A stretch of 19,940 nucleotides of DNA from positions 1-19,940 of the forward strand of contig JAJZTU010000027.1 of NCBI GenBank assembly GCA_021848765.1, written 5' to 3'. Within the stretch, counting starts at the first letter, position 1. Every line of letters starts with the position of its first letter. This DNA comes from Bacillota bacterium. Its GTDB lineage: Bacteria; Bacillota; GCA-003054495; Carboxydocellales; JAJZTU01. Positions 1-5,750 of this stretch are shown here, piece by piece. The notes below the pieces were generated by a model that searched no databases, was not told the origin of the DNA, and saw only the letters and a program-made list of their open reading frames with translations. Both the position numbers and the translations under genes were made by a program.

Positions 1-69
1 GAAATCCGGGGACTCCGCGAGGAAATATGGGCATTCCCGGTTGGAAAACCTTTGGGACCCGGTGTATAG
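1..69 (+). CDS. possible C-terminal tail of an upstream gene (partial)
   Basis: Frame 1 is open from the window edge to a TAG at 67-69 and encodes about 22 residues beginning EIRGLREEIW. It has a plausible coiled/helical composition. If real, this gene would overlap the next one by roughly 29 bases when the latter starts at the TTG at 41. Frame 2 is also open to the edge, so only one of the two readings need be right. No family can be assigned. Confidence 0.25.
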   Translation, partial: EIRGLREEIWAFPVGKPLGPGV

Positions 70-1240
70 TCTTCATACTCTTTTGAATAAGCTTCGGACA
101 GTGAACCGGGAAGTCCTGGCCCAGGACCGGGAAGCGGTGAGCCTGGCTTATAAGCTATGGCGCAGCGGGGTTGCCCGCCGGGAGGAAACGGTCCTGGATT
201 TTCTGGTAACAGCTGTTGGGCTCAGCAGTGAGCCGGAGGAAAGTGCAGTAGCGGAAAGTGAACCGGTAGAGCTATTAGAGGCCTTGGGGGAATATTGCCT
301 GGAGAAAGGCCGGGTTGATAAGGATGCAGGGGCAGTGTACCGGAAGGTGTACCGCCTCCGGACGGATAACCTGCCCAACCTTTATTACTTGTGCAAAAGC
401 CTCTTATCTGTTGAGATAGCAGTTCCAGACGGGCCCGGATACGGGGCTAATGTGCAGGTATGGGGAAGTGTGTTTTCGGGGGAAAGCAAGCTCCCGGCTT
501 TGGTAAGGCAGGGGGTAGAGCTGGTGGTGCAGGTTAGGCGGGTTTTTTCGGAGAGGCTGACCTATAAGGTCCAGTACATAGGTGGGGAAGAGACCGCAGG
601 AGAACTGGAGGTTTTACCGGCCCCCGGAATACAGAGCAAGGGAGCGGAAGTGAATCCTGAGGAGCAATTAGCCGGGGATTTGGAGATTTTTGTGCAAACA
701 TATCGCCATTTTCCTAATTTCTTGGATAATGTTGTAAATCTGGCCTTGCTCTCACCCTTTGTAAACCTGGAAGCGGAACTGAAACTGCAAGTTTTGGAAC
801 GCTGTCTTAACCTTCAGGGACTAAAGGAAGACGCCTTAGTTATGATTAGGCGGGAGTTAGCCAAGCTTATGCTAAAGCAGGAGAACTTTGCCAGGGCAAG
901 GGAACTGCTCTTGCCTGAAATAGTTGAAGAGAAGCAGGGAATTGATTGGAGAGGCCATGGTCTGAGCGGAATTACGGAAGAAGTGAGCCCGGATATTGGG
1001 ATGGACGGAAGGGCAAGTAAGTTAGACCCGGAGGCTTTGGAAGTGTTCTGGGTAGTTGGCTGCCAAGTTTCTTTGGGCCTGGCAGCAGGCGAGGAAGCCC
1101 TAAAGGCCCTAACCGGCTCAGAATACTTTGGCCGGGTACTGGCTGAGCATACTGATTCCATGGCAGGATTTTTGGGAAACCCTGATCTTGACGGTGGCAC
1201 TGACAAAGGTATAAGGGGGACAGGGGATGGCCTGGTTTGA
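41..1240 (+). CDS. unrecognised helical protein, first gene of ZorAB-like operon
   Basis: I do not recognise a family. The product is acidic and about 399 aa from the TTG at 41. The frame stays open to the window edge and no good ribosome binding site sits before 41 (GAGGAA at 19-24 is too far away), so the true start may lie upstream. Roughly residues 1-125 look helical, 126-205 look strand-rich (alternating V/Q/R stretches such as VELVVQVRRVF), and 215-300 are helical and TPR-like (ENFARARELLLPEIVEE). The C-terminus is glycine-rich. There is no signal peptide or membrane segment, so it is probably cytoplasmic. Its stop overlaps the start of the MotA-like gene by 14 bases, which implies translational coupling and a shared role with the channel. 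It is not visibly a ZorC, ZorD or ZorE protein: I see no helicase motifs or HNH triad. Confidence 0.8.
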   Translation: MENLWDPVYSLHTLLNKLRTVNREVLAQDREAVSLAYKLWRSGVARREETVLDFLVTAVGLSSEPEESAVAESEPVELLEALGEYCLEKGRVDKDAGAVYRKVYRLRTDNLPNLYYLCKSLLSVEIAVPDGPGYGANVQVWGSVFSGESKLPALVRQGVELVVQVRRVFSERLTYKVQYIGGEETAGELEVLPAPGIQSKGAEVNPEEQLAGDLEIFVQTYRHFPNFLDNVVNLALLSPFVNLEAELKLQVLERCLNLQGLKEDALVMIRRELAKLMLKQENFARARELLLPEIVEEKQGIDWRGHGLSGITEEVSPDIGMDGRASKLDPEALEVFWVVGCQVSLGLAAGEEALKALTGSEYFGRVLAEHTDSMAGFLGNPDLDGGTDKGIRGTGDGLV

Positions 1241-2711
1241 ACAGTTTATTGACGCATATTTAGTAGAGGGCATCCTGCAAATGCAGTATGGCAGGGCTTA
1301 TGTGGTCTTTGCGATTTTCATCTGCTTTTTTGCCGGGCTTACCTGCCAAATCTGGCTATCCTGGTCTTTGGGCAGGCAACTTACCCTTTTCCGGGCCTAC
1401 CGCCGGGATTGGCACCTGGGCCGCCAGGCAAATCCGGGGAAACTGTGGCAGGGGGTCTTTGAACAGTACCGGTTGAGTGCCGCCAAGGGCAATGAACAGG
1501 TCAATACCGGGGTACTCTTAGAGGATGCTTATGAGTCGGTGAAAATAGTAGGGCGACCTCTGGAGGTGGACCTGGAAAGGGTGGCCAGGGTCTGCCTGTC
1601 TATCCTGCTGATGCTGGGACTTATAGGTACTTTTCTGGGCCTGACCCAATCCCTTTTTGAAATCAAAGGGGTTTTGCAGCAGATGGGAGTAGATACCCTC
1701 GCCAAAGGGGACCTGCTCGGGCAAATTATTCAACGCCTGCTCATACCCCTCCAGCGCATGAGTACAGCCTTTGTCACCAGTTTGGCAGGGATTGGTTCGG
1801 CAATGATTCTAAGCGTTACCGCCCTGATTTTAAGAGTGGAGCAAAGGCGGGAAGCCTTTTTCATTGAAGCCGAGGATTTTCTGGACAATGAACTGTTTCC
1901 TACCCTGCCCAGGCCTAACAGTATTCAGGGTGCGGCCGATGTCCTGGGGGAGAAATTCCAAATCCTCTTCGCAGGGCTCAGCAAAGAACTGGCTGGGAAC
2001 TTCGAACAGGCTTTAAATCAGATGTCAGCGGAAATGAAGGAATTATACCGGACACTGCAGGGATCTCTAAAAGAAATAGCAGAGGTTTCCACTAACCTGT
2101 CCCAAAGCGGGGAGGCTTTTGCCGGAGGCGCCAAGCTCATGGAACGCATCTCTTTTGGCCTTGGCCAGCAGGTAAACCTCATGGGCAAATCCACCGGGGC
2201 GCTTGGGGAAAGCATAGCGTCAGTCAGTTACGCTGTGACCAGGCTGGATGGGGCCCTGGAAGGAATGGCCCTGGCTGTGCGCAACAGCAACGACATTTTG
2301 GCGGCCACGGCGGGAAGAGTGGAGGCTAACCTGGGAAAGCTTGGCGCTGATATGGAAAAGGTAAGTTCTGCCGCTAACAGCCAGATTCAGGCTACAGACC
2401 GTCTGAGTCAGGTCACCGGAGATTTGGAAAAACGAACGGCCGGGATGGATCAGGGCCTGCAGGACGTTGCCCAGTGTGTGAGGGAGATAGAGCAAGGCGT
2501 TAAGGGAACAGGCCAGGAAATACGGGAAATGGGCCAAGGTATAAAACTAATGGACCAAGGCCTAAAGAAAATTGACCACGGCCTGGAGGAAGTCCGCCGG
2601 GACATGCTGGCCGTAAAGCAGGAAACAGCCTGCTCAAGTCAGGAAAAACAGGGCCCGGACAGCAGTAACGGGGAGCATCATGTTGTCATGCCGCACTCGG
2701 GAGCAGGATAA
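1227..2711 (+). CDS. ZorA-like MotA/TolQ/ExbB channel protein with coiled-coil tail
   Basis: This is a predicted inner-membrane stator subunit of 494 aa that would form an ion channel with the downstream MotB-like protein. Membrane segments are visible at about residues 24-48, 119-143 (LLMLGLIGTFLGL, the typical MotA/ExbB TM motif) and 181-206 (AFVTSLAGIGSAMIL). A cytoplasmic loop rich in charged residues lies between the first two. From about residue 230 to 480 the protein is a long predicted coiled coil. It ends in heptad-like repeats carrying QG or HG at regular spacing (MDQGL, IEQGV, MGQGI, MDQGL, IDHGL). Flagellar MotA is about 250-290 aa and lacks this tail, whereas ZorA proteins have one. 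The ATG at 1227 follows AAGGGGGACAGGGG. ZorA identity is inferred from architecture. A generic ExbB/TolQ-like protein with another role is the alternative. Confidence 0.8.
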   Translation: MAWFEQFIDAYLVEGILQMQYGRAYVVFAIFICFFAGLTCQIWLSWSLGRQLTLFRAYRRDWHLGRQANPGKLWQGVFEQYRLSAAKGNEQVNTGVLLEDAYESVKIVGRPLEVDLERVARVCLSILLMLGLIGTFLGLTQSLFEIKGVLQQMGVDTLAKGDLLGQIIQRLLIPLQRMSTAFVTSLAGIGSAMILSVTALILRVEQRREAFFIEAEDFLDNELFPTLPRPNSIQGAADVLGEKFQILFAGLSKELAGNFEQALNQMSAEMKELYRTLQGSLKEIAEVSTNLSQSGEAFAGGAKLMERISFGLGQQVNLMGKSTGALGESIASVSYAVTRLDGALEGMALAVRNSNDILAATAGRVEANLGKLGADMEKVSSAANSQIQATDRLSQVTGDLEKRTAGMDQGLQDVAQCVREIEQGVKGTGQEIREMGQGIKLMDQGLKKIDHGLEEVRRDMLAVKQETACSSQEKQGPDSSNGEHHVVMPHSGAG

Positions 2712-2750
2712 ATAGGACATCCTGACCAGGTTTAGGAAAGGGGGAGGACA

Positions 2751-3440
2751 ATGCGCAGGGGAAGCAGGAGAGGTTTGCTGGAAGAAGAGCTGAACCTGTG
2801 GCCGGCCTTTACCGACCTGATGACCAACATGGCCATTATCGTTTTCTTCATCATGCTGCTGGCTTTTGTCCAGAATATCATTTCTCTCCAACAGGCCAAG
2901 GAAAGCTCCAAGGAATTGGAGAACATTGTCGGGGTGAGGGAAAAGATCAAGCAAGTAGTGGAAGAGGGTTTCAAGAAGGAAATCGGTGAAGGGAAAATCC
3001 GGATTGGGCCTGGGGCTAAGTTCACAGTAGAGGAGAATATCGTTTTTGACAGCGGCCGGTGGCAAATCAAGCCTGAAGGCCAGGAAGTGCTGGGAAGGCT
3101 GAGCAATGCCCTCCAAAAGATATTGGATGATGAGACTGTCCGGGGATATATAGAGCTGATCAGCGTGGAAGGCCATACGGACAGTGAAGGGTCCGCGGAT
3201 GTGAACTGGGAGCTTTCCGCACGGCGCGCCACCGGGGTTATTCAGTATATGCACAGCCGGAACCCGGCCCTGGCCACCAAATATGCCGGTTATTTCGGGG
3301 CAACAGGGTTTTCGGAATTCAAACCGGTAGCAAGCAACGACACCGAACCGGGCCGCCAGCAAAACCGGCGCATAGAGTTCAGGGTGTATTTGAAGGATGA
3401 GAAGATTTTGAACCAGGTGGTAAAAACTCTGGGGCAGTGA
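2751..3440 (+). CDS. ZorB-like MotB/OmpA-family protein
   Basis: The product is 229 aa with a short basic cytoplasmic N-terminus, one membrane helix at about 22-41 (DLMTNMAIIVFFIMLLAFV) and a periplasmic/extracellular linker with a coiled-coil stretch. An OmpA peptidoglycan-binding domain covers about 130-220, recognisable by EGHTDSEGS, LSARRATGV and NRRIEFRV. The aspartate at about residue 22, at the start of the helix (PAFTDLM), is where MotB, ExbD and ZorB proteins carry the ion-binding Asp. It starts at ATG 2751 after AGGGGGAGGACA, 39 bases downstream of the MotA-like gene, and would form the stator with it. At 229 aa it is close to the size known for ZorB and shorter than typical MotB. 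No flagellar genes are nearby, which argues against a motility role. Confidence 0.85.
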   Translation: MRRGSRRGLLEEELNLWPAFTDLMTNMAIIVFFIMLLAFVQNIISLQQAKESSKELENIVGVREKIKQVVEEGFKKEIGEGKIRIGPGAKFTVEENIVFDSGRWQIKPEGQEVLGRLSNALQKILDDETVRGYIELISVEGHTDSEGSADVNWELSARRATGVIQYMHSRNPALATKYAGYFGATGFSEFKPVASNDTEPGRQQNRRIEFRVYLKDEKILNQVVKTLGQ

Positions 3441-3499
3441 AAGCATAAAGAAGTCACCTTTTGCTGCAAGATGTACATGGTGAAAGGAGGGACAGAACT

Positions 3500-3634
3500 G
3501 AGACCAGTGCCAAACAGGAGCTGGATAACCGAATTATGCAACTGGGTGGCAATGCGGTTCCGTTCGGCCAGCACCATCTTGACAAAGTGGTCTTAATTTG
3601 GTACTATATTTATACCGGAGGTGGTAACGCGTGA
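3500..3634 (+). pseudogene. possible small Spo0E-like ORF without a proper start
   Basis: Downstream of a strong AAAGGAGG at 3483-3490 the frame beginning GAG ACC AGT GCC reads KQELDNRI and later HHLDKVVLIWYY, ending at TGA 3632-3634. The second stretch resembles the LD-x-L-I-x-x-Y pattern of Spo0E-like phosphatases. The codon six bases after the ribosome binding site is ACT, not a start codon, and no in-frame ATG lies before 3536. The stop overlaps the antitoxin GTG. It could be a decayed gene, a gene with a non-standard start, or chance. The match is eyeballed and weak. Confidence 0.22.
3579..3616 (+). promoter_or_regulatory. promoter and possible operator of the toxin-antitoxin pair
   Basis: TTGACA at 3579-3584 and TACTAT at 3602-3607 are separated by 17 bases, a good sigma-A-type promoter. 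The -10 region lies inside an imperfect dyad, GGTACTATATTTATACC (3600-3616), whose GGTA/TACC ends are symmetric. An antitoxin operator is expected there, because Phd/YefM antitoxins autorepress. The ribosome binding site GGAGGTG and the GTG start at 3631 follow directly, giving a very short leader. Confidence 0.6.
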
Positions 3635-3909
3635 ATCTTAAAGAAGATATTAGACCAATCTCTTATATTAAAGCGAATGCAGCCGAGATATTGGAGCAAG
3701 TAAATGAGACTCATAGACCGATTTACGTTACTCAAAACGGCGAAGCTAAAGCAGTGCTGTTAGATACTGAGTCCTACGAAAAGATGAAGAAGACCATCGG
3801 CTTGCTAAAACTGCTGACACAAAGTGAACGTGATATTGTCGACGGAAAAGTTTTGCCCCAAGACATCTTTTTCGCGAGCTTAGACTCTGAGATGGAGAAG
3901 AGACCATGA
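3631..3909 (+). CDS. type II antitoxin, Phd/YefM family
   Basis: This is a 92-aa antitoxin expected to bind and neutralise the ParE/RelE-type toxin encoded next and to repress its own promoter. The N-terminal DNA-binding fold is recognisable from PISYIKANAAEILEQV, the strand YVTQNGEAKAVLLD and SYEKMKKTIGLL, a pattern characteristic of Phd/YefM. The C-terminal third (LTQSERDIVDGK onward, about 60-92) is the toxin-wrapping tail. The GTG start at 3631 has GGAGGTG seven bases upstream. The stop overlaps the toxin ATG in an ATGA arrangement, so the two are translationally coupled. Base composition is more AT-rich than the operons on either side, consistent with acquisition. Confidence 0.92.
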   Translation: MNLKEDIRPISYIKANAAEILEQVNETHRPIYVTQNGEAKAVLLDTESYEKMKKTIGLLKLLTQSERDIVDGKVLPQDIFFASLDSEMEKRP

Positions 3910-4232
3910 CTCAAGGGGTATACCGGGTTTTTTGGACCCAGACTGCCCAGGAGGACTTAAAAAAAATAATCGAATACATTGCCGTAGATACCGAAATTCA
4001 CGCACGAAAGGTATATGAAGCGATCAAACAAAAAGCCGATCAGTTACGGCAATTTCCTCTACAGGGACGCGTTGTTCCTGAATTGAGATATTTCGGCATT
4101 ACTACCTACCGGGAATTAGTCATTCCCCCTTGGCGAATGATATACAAGACTGATGAGGATAAAGTATGGGTGCTTGCAGTGATTGACGGAAGACGAAATG
4201 TTGAGGATTTATTGCTCGATAGATTAATTTGA
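3906..4232 (+). CDS. type II toxin, RelE/ParE family
   Basis: This is a 108-aa toxin of the RelE/ParE superfamily. Recognisable elements are FWTQTAQEDLKKIIEYIA at the N-terminus, a long helix with AIKQKADQLRQFPLQGRVVPEL (about 42-63), YRELVIPPWRMIYKT and VWVLAVIDGRR near the end. PLQGRVVPEL and the YRELVI/WRMIY strands are typical of the ParE branch, whose members poison DNA gyrase, while the RelE branch cleaves mRNA on the ribosome. I favour ParE-like but the sequence alone does not settle the target. The length is normal and no break is visible, so the pair appears intact. A strong terminator follows within about 10 bases of the stop. Confidence 0.9.
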   Translation: MTQGVYRVFWTQTAQEDLKKIIEYIAVDTEIHARKVYEAIKQKADQLRQFPLQGRVVPELRYFGITTYRELVIPPWRMIYKTDEDKVWVLAVIDGRRNVEDLLLDRLI

Positions 4233-4242
4233 GCAACCCACA

Positions 4243-4291
4243 AAAAAGGCTTTACGGAGGTTTACCAAGTGTAAACACGTAAAGCCTTTTT
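4243..4291 (+). terminator. strong terminator after the toxin gene
   Basis: There are perfect 14-base arms, AAAAAGGCTTTACG (4243-4256) and CGTAAAGCCTTTTT (4278-4291), with a nested inner stem GTTTAC (4260-4265)/GTAAAC (4271-4276). The T-run on the + strand and the matching A-run on the other side would allow termination in both directions. Confidence 0.85.
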
Positions 4292-4331
4292 GCATCAGAT
4301 TCTCAGCAATGGTTCCACAAGTTAATTCTAG

Positions 4332-4541
4332 AACACAAAGGTAATTGATGATCAACTCTGCTTTGATCTGGAAACTTATGATTATTAAATTATTGTAACT
4401 TCCACTGATGAACTAGACCCGGAGGAGGTATGGCACGAGTACAACAAGCGTTGTCATATTGAAAACAAAATTGATGAACTCAAAGTAGGCTTAGGGTTTG
4501 AAACCAAGTCAGTGGGAATAAGGATAATTGGCACTAAATAG
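4332..4541 (+). pseudogene. C-terminal remnant of an IS4/IS1380-type transposase
   Basis: In one frame the DNA reads QLCFDLETYDY, a stop (TAA 4386-4388), then IIVTSTDELDPEEVWHEYN and KRCHIENKIDELKVGLGFE, ending at TAG 4539-4541. The segment YN-R-x-x-IEN-IDELK-x-GLGF is the conserved C-terminal helix carrying the catalytic Glu in DDE transposases of the IS4/IS1380 kind. The in-frame stop within YDY(Q)IIVTS looks like a nonsense mutation. There is no start, no DDE N-terminal part and no intact ends, so this is a dead scrap of an insertion sequence. Confidence 0.7.
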
Positions 4542-4579
4542 CATTCCGAATAACGCGTATCACGGGTTGACGAGAAAAT

Positions 4580-4667
4580 AAGCTGTAACTGGCAGACGCA
4601 CCGGACTTAAAATCCTGCGAGGCTCACACAACCCCCGCACCGGTTCGATTTCCGGTCTCCGGCACCA
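4580..4667 (+). pseudogene. degenerate tRNA-Leu(UAA), 5' end missing
   Basis: The stretch GGCAGACGC (D-loop), CCGGACTTAAAATCC (anticodon arm, anticodon TAA), a long variable region, ACCGGTTCGAT and TCTCCGGCACCA matches the typical bacterial tRNA-Leu(UAA), with CCA encoded. The partner of the 3' acceptor strand CTCCGGC should be GCCGGAG, but the bases before the D-arm read GAGAAAAT and cannot pair. The anticodon stem has a C-T mismatch and the T-loop has one extra T. It is therefore not a functional tRNA. It may be the duplicated 3' part of a tRNA gene left by an integrating element, or a decayed gene. Confidence 0.7.
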
Positions 4668-4675
4668 ATGAAATT

Positions 4676-4696
4676 AAGCCTTTTAGGGCTTTTTTT
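4676..4696 (+). terminator. terminator after the degenerate tRNA
   Basis: AAGCC (4676-4680) and GGCTT (4687-4691) form a short stem followed by a run of T to 4696. The stem is weak (5 bp) but the T-tract is good, and the position is normal for a tRNA transcript end. Confidence 0.55.
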
Positions 4697-4728
4697 GTTT
4701 GCGCAAAAATGGCTCCATAGCGTTAAAT

Positions 4729-4746
4729 GGGGACAATTTGGGGACA
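4729..4746. repeat. paired GGGGACA direct repeat
   Basis: GGGGACA occurs twice (4729-4735 and 4740-4746), separated by ATTT. It lies between the tRNA remnant and the SatD promoter. Its role is unknown. It could be part of an old recombination site or the edge of a lost mobile element. Confidence 0.4.
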
Positions 4747-4791
4747 GAACGGTTATTAACTCTAATCGATAGTTAAATTTTGGCGAATTTA

Positions 4792-4800
4792 TGATATAAT
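4792..4800 (+). promoter_or_regulatory. extended -10 promoter of the SatD-family gene
   Basis: TGATATAAT (4792-4800) is an extended -10 element with a perfect TATAAT. The -35 side (TTAAAT at 4773-4778, 16-base spacing) is poor, which an extended -10 can offset. It sits about 75 bases before the preferred GTG start. Confidence 0.55.
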
Positions 4801-4873
4801 TTAATTGGTTTAAAGAAGTATCATAGGGATTTATGAGTAATGCAAAATGATTACCAGGGGTAGGAGATGTTAT

Positions 4874-5539
4874 GTGAATACTCTTTATGTTGGTGTAATT
4901 GGCGATATTGTTGATTCAAGGAAACTAGGTAATAACCGTTCAGAAGTTCAGGTAAAAATGGAGGACATATTAACTAAGATCAATGTTAAGTACTCTAATT
5001 TTGTTGTTTCTAAATTTCTGATTACTTTAGGTGATGAATGTCAAGGGCTTTTATTGCCTTCTGCACCTATTTATGATGTTATTTGTGACATTGTGGACCA
5101 ACTTCATCCAGTACAGTTGCGTTTTGGATTGGGGTTTGGTCCGTTAAATACTTCCGTTAAGGATAACGCTTTAGGAATGGACGGGCCTGTGTTTTATTCT
5201 GCTCGGGAAGCCATAAGGACCGCATCAAATAGACCGGGACATGCCATTGCTTTTAAATCTTCTGTTATGGACGACTTTGATGTGATTAAGGTGGACGCGT
5301 TGTTTCAATCCCTATCTGTTATCAGAAAACTTTGGACGGATAAATTTATCAAAGTGTTACCGTTGCTTAGAGAAGGTTTGAAACAAAAAGAAATTGCATT
5401 AAAAATAGGAATTAGACAACCGAGTGTCAGTAAATTACTTAACAATGCTTGTTGGGGTGAAGTATTAGAATTACAAGAAAAAACTTCTTTGCTTTTAAAA
5501 AACAGTTTTCAAAAATATGTAAATCAACAAGGGGAATAA
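4874..5539 (+). CDS. satD: SatD-family protein: cyclase-like domain plus helix-turn-helix
   Basis: This is a 221-aa SatD-family protein, a family named from the streptococcal acid-tolerance locus but of unknown biochemical function. I prefer the GTG at 4874, which has AGGAG seven bases upstream; an ATG at 4847 would add nine residues with no ribosome binding site. The N-terminal 115 residues read GDIVDSRK (10-17), TLGDECQG (51-58), FGLGFG (84-89) and GMDGPVFYSAREA (101-113). The order of two acidic motifs, a GxGxG-like strand and a later G-D-x-x-x-x-x-AR helix resembles class III nucleotide cyclase domains; that is my inference. Residues about 160-200 hold a helix-turn-helix (KQKEIALKIGIRQPSVSKLL). 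The gene is AT-rich compared with the flanking operons. A DUF3307 gene follows after a 28-bp repeat array. Confidence 0.85.
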   Translation: MNTLYVGVIGDIVDSRKLGNNRSEVQVKMEDILTKINVKYSNFVVSKFLITLGDECQGLLLPSAPIYDVICDIVDQLHPVQLRFGLGFGPLNTSVKDNALGMDGPVFYSAREAIRTASNRPGHAIAFKSSVMDDFDVIKVDALFQSLSVIRKLWTDKFIKVLPLLREGLKQKEIALKIGIRQPSVSKLLNNACWGEVLELQEKTSLLLKNSFQKYVNQQGE

Positions 5540-5569
5540 TGTGTTGAATAATACACCTTAATCAATGTT

Positions 5570-5679
5570 CTGGAACATAGCCTCTCAATCTATATTTCCG
5601 GAACATAGCCTCTCAATCTATATTTCCGGAATATAGCCTCTCGATCTATATTTCCGGAATAGTTTTTCAATGTATATCC
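5570..5679. repeat. 28-bp tandem repeat, about 3.9 copies, TTCCGGAA core
   Basis: Units begin at 5570, 5598, 5626 and 5654, exactly 28 bases apart. The first two differ at one position near the start, the third has two changes, and the fourth is degenerate and shorter. Each unit contains ACATAGCCTCTCAATC or a close variant. The junctions between units form the palindrome TTTCCGGAA, TTCCGGAA being self-complementary. The array lies between the SatD gene and the DUF3307 gene. Iteron-like operator sites for the SatD helix-turn-helix are one reading; a simple unstable minisatellite is the other. Confidence 0.9.
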
Positions 5680-5750
5680 CAGGCCTGTTTCCAATCAACA
5701 GGAATCTATCATAAAGCAATTGTTTTGAACACTTTCTATGAGGTGAATCA

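Noticed and set aside
1227..3440. Flagellar MotA-MotB
   Set aside because: The long coiled-coil tail, the short MotB-like protein and the lack of any flagellar or chemotaxis gene nearby do not fit.
2634..3446. Long minus-strand open frame opposite the MotB/OmpA gene (270 codons)
   Set aside because: It mirrors a gene with clear OmpA motifs, has no recognisable domain and no operon context; a shadow of codon bias.
3477..3596. 39-codon frame starting ATG 3477 between the OmpA gene and the antitoxin
   Set aside because: The ribosome binding site lies inside the frame rather than before it and the translation has no recognisable features.
4580..4667. Functional tRNA-Leu gene
   Set aside because: The 5' acceptor strand cannot pair with CTCCGGC, the T-loop has eight bases and the anticodon stem has a mismatch.
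5570..5679. CRISPR array
   Set aside because: Units are head-to-tail with no unique spacers between them and no cas genes; this is a simple tandem repeat.
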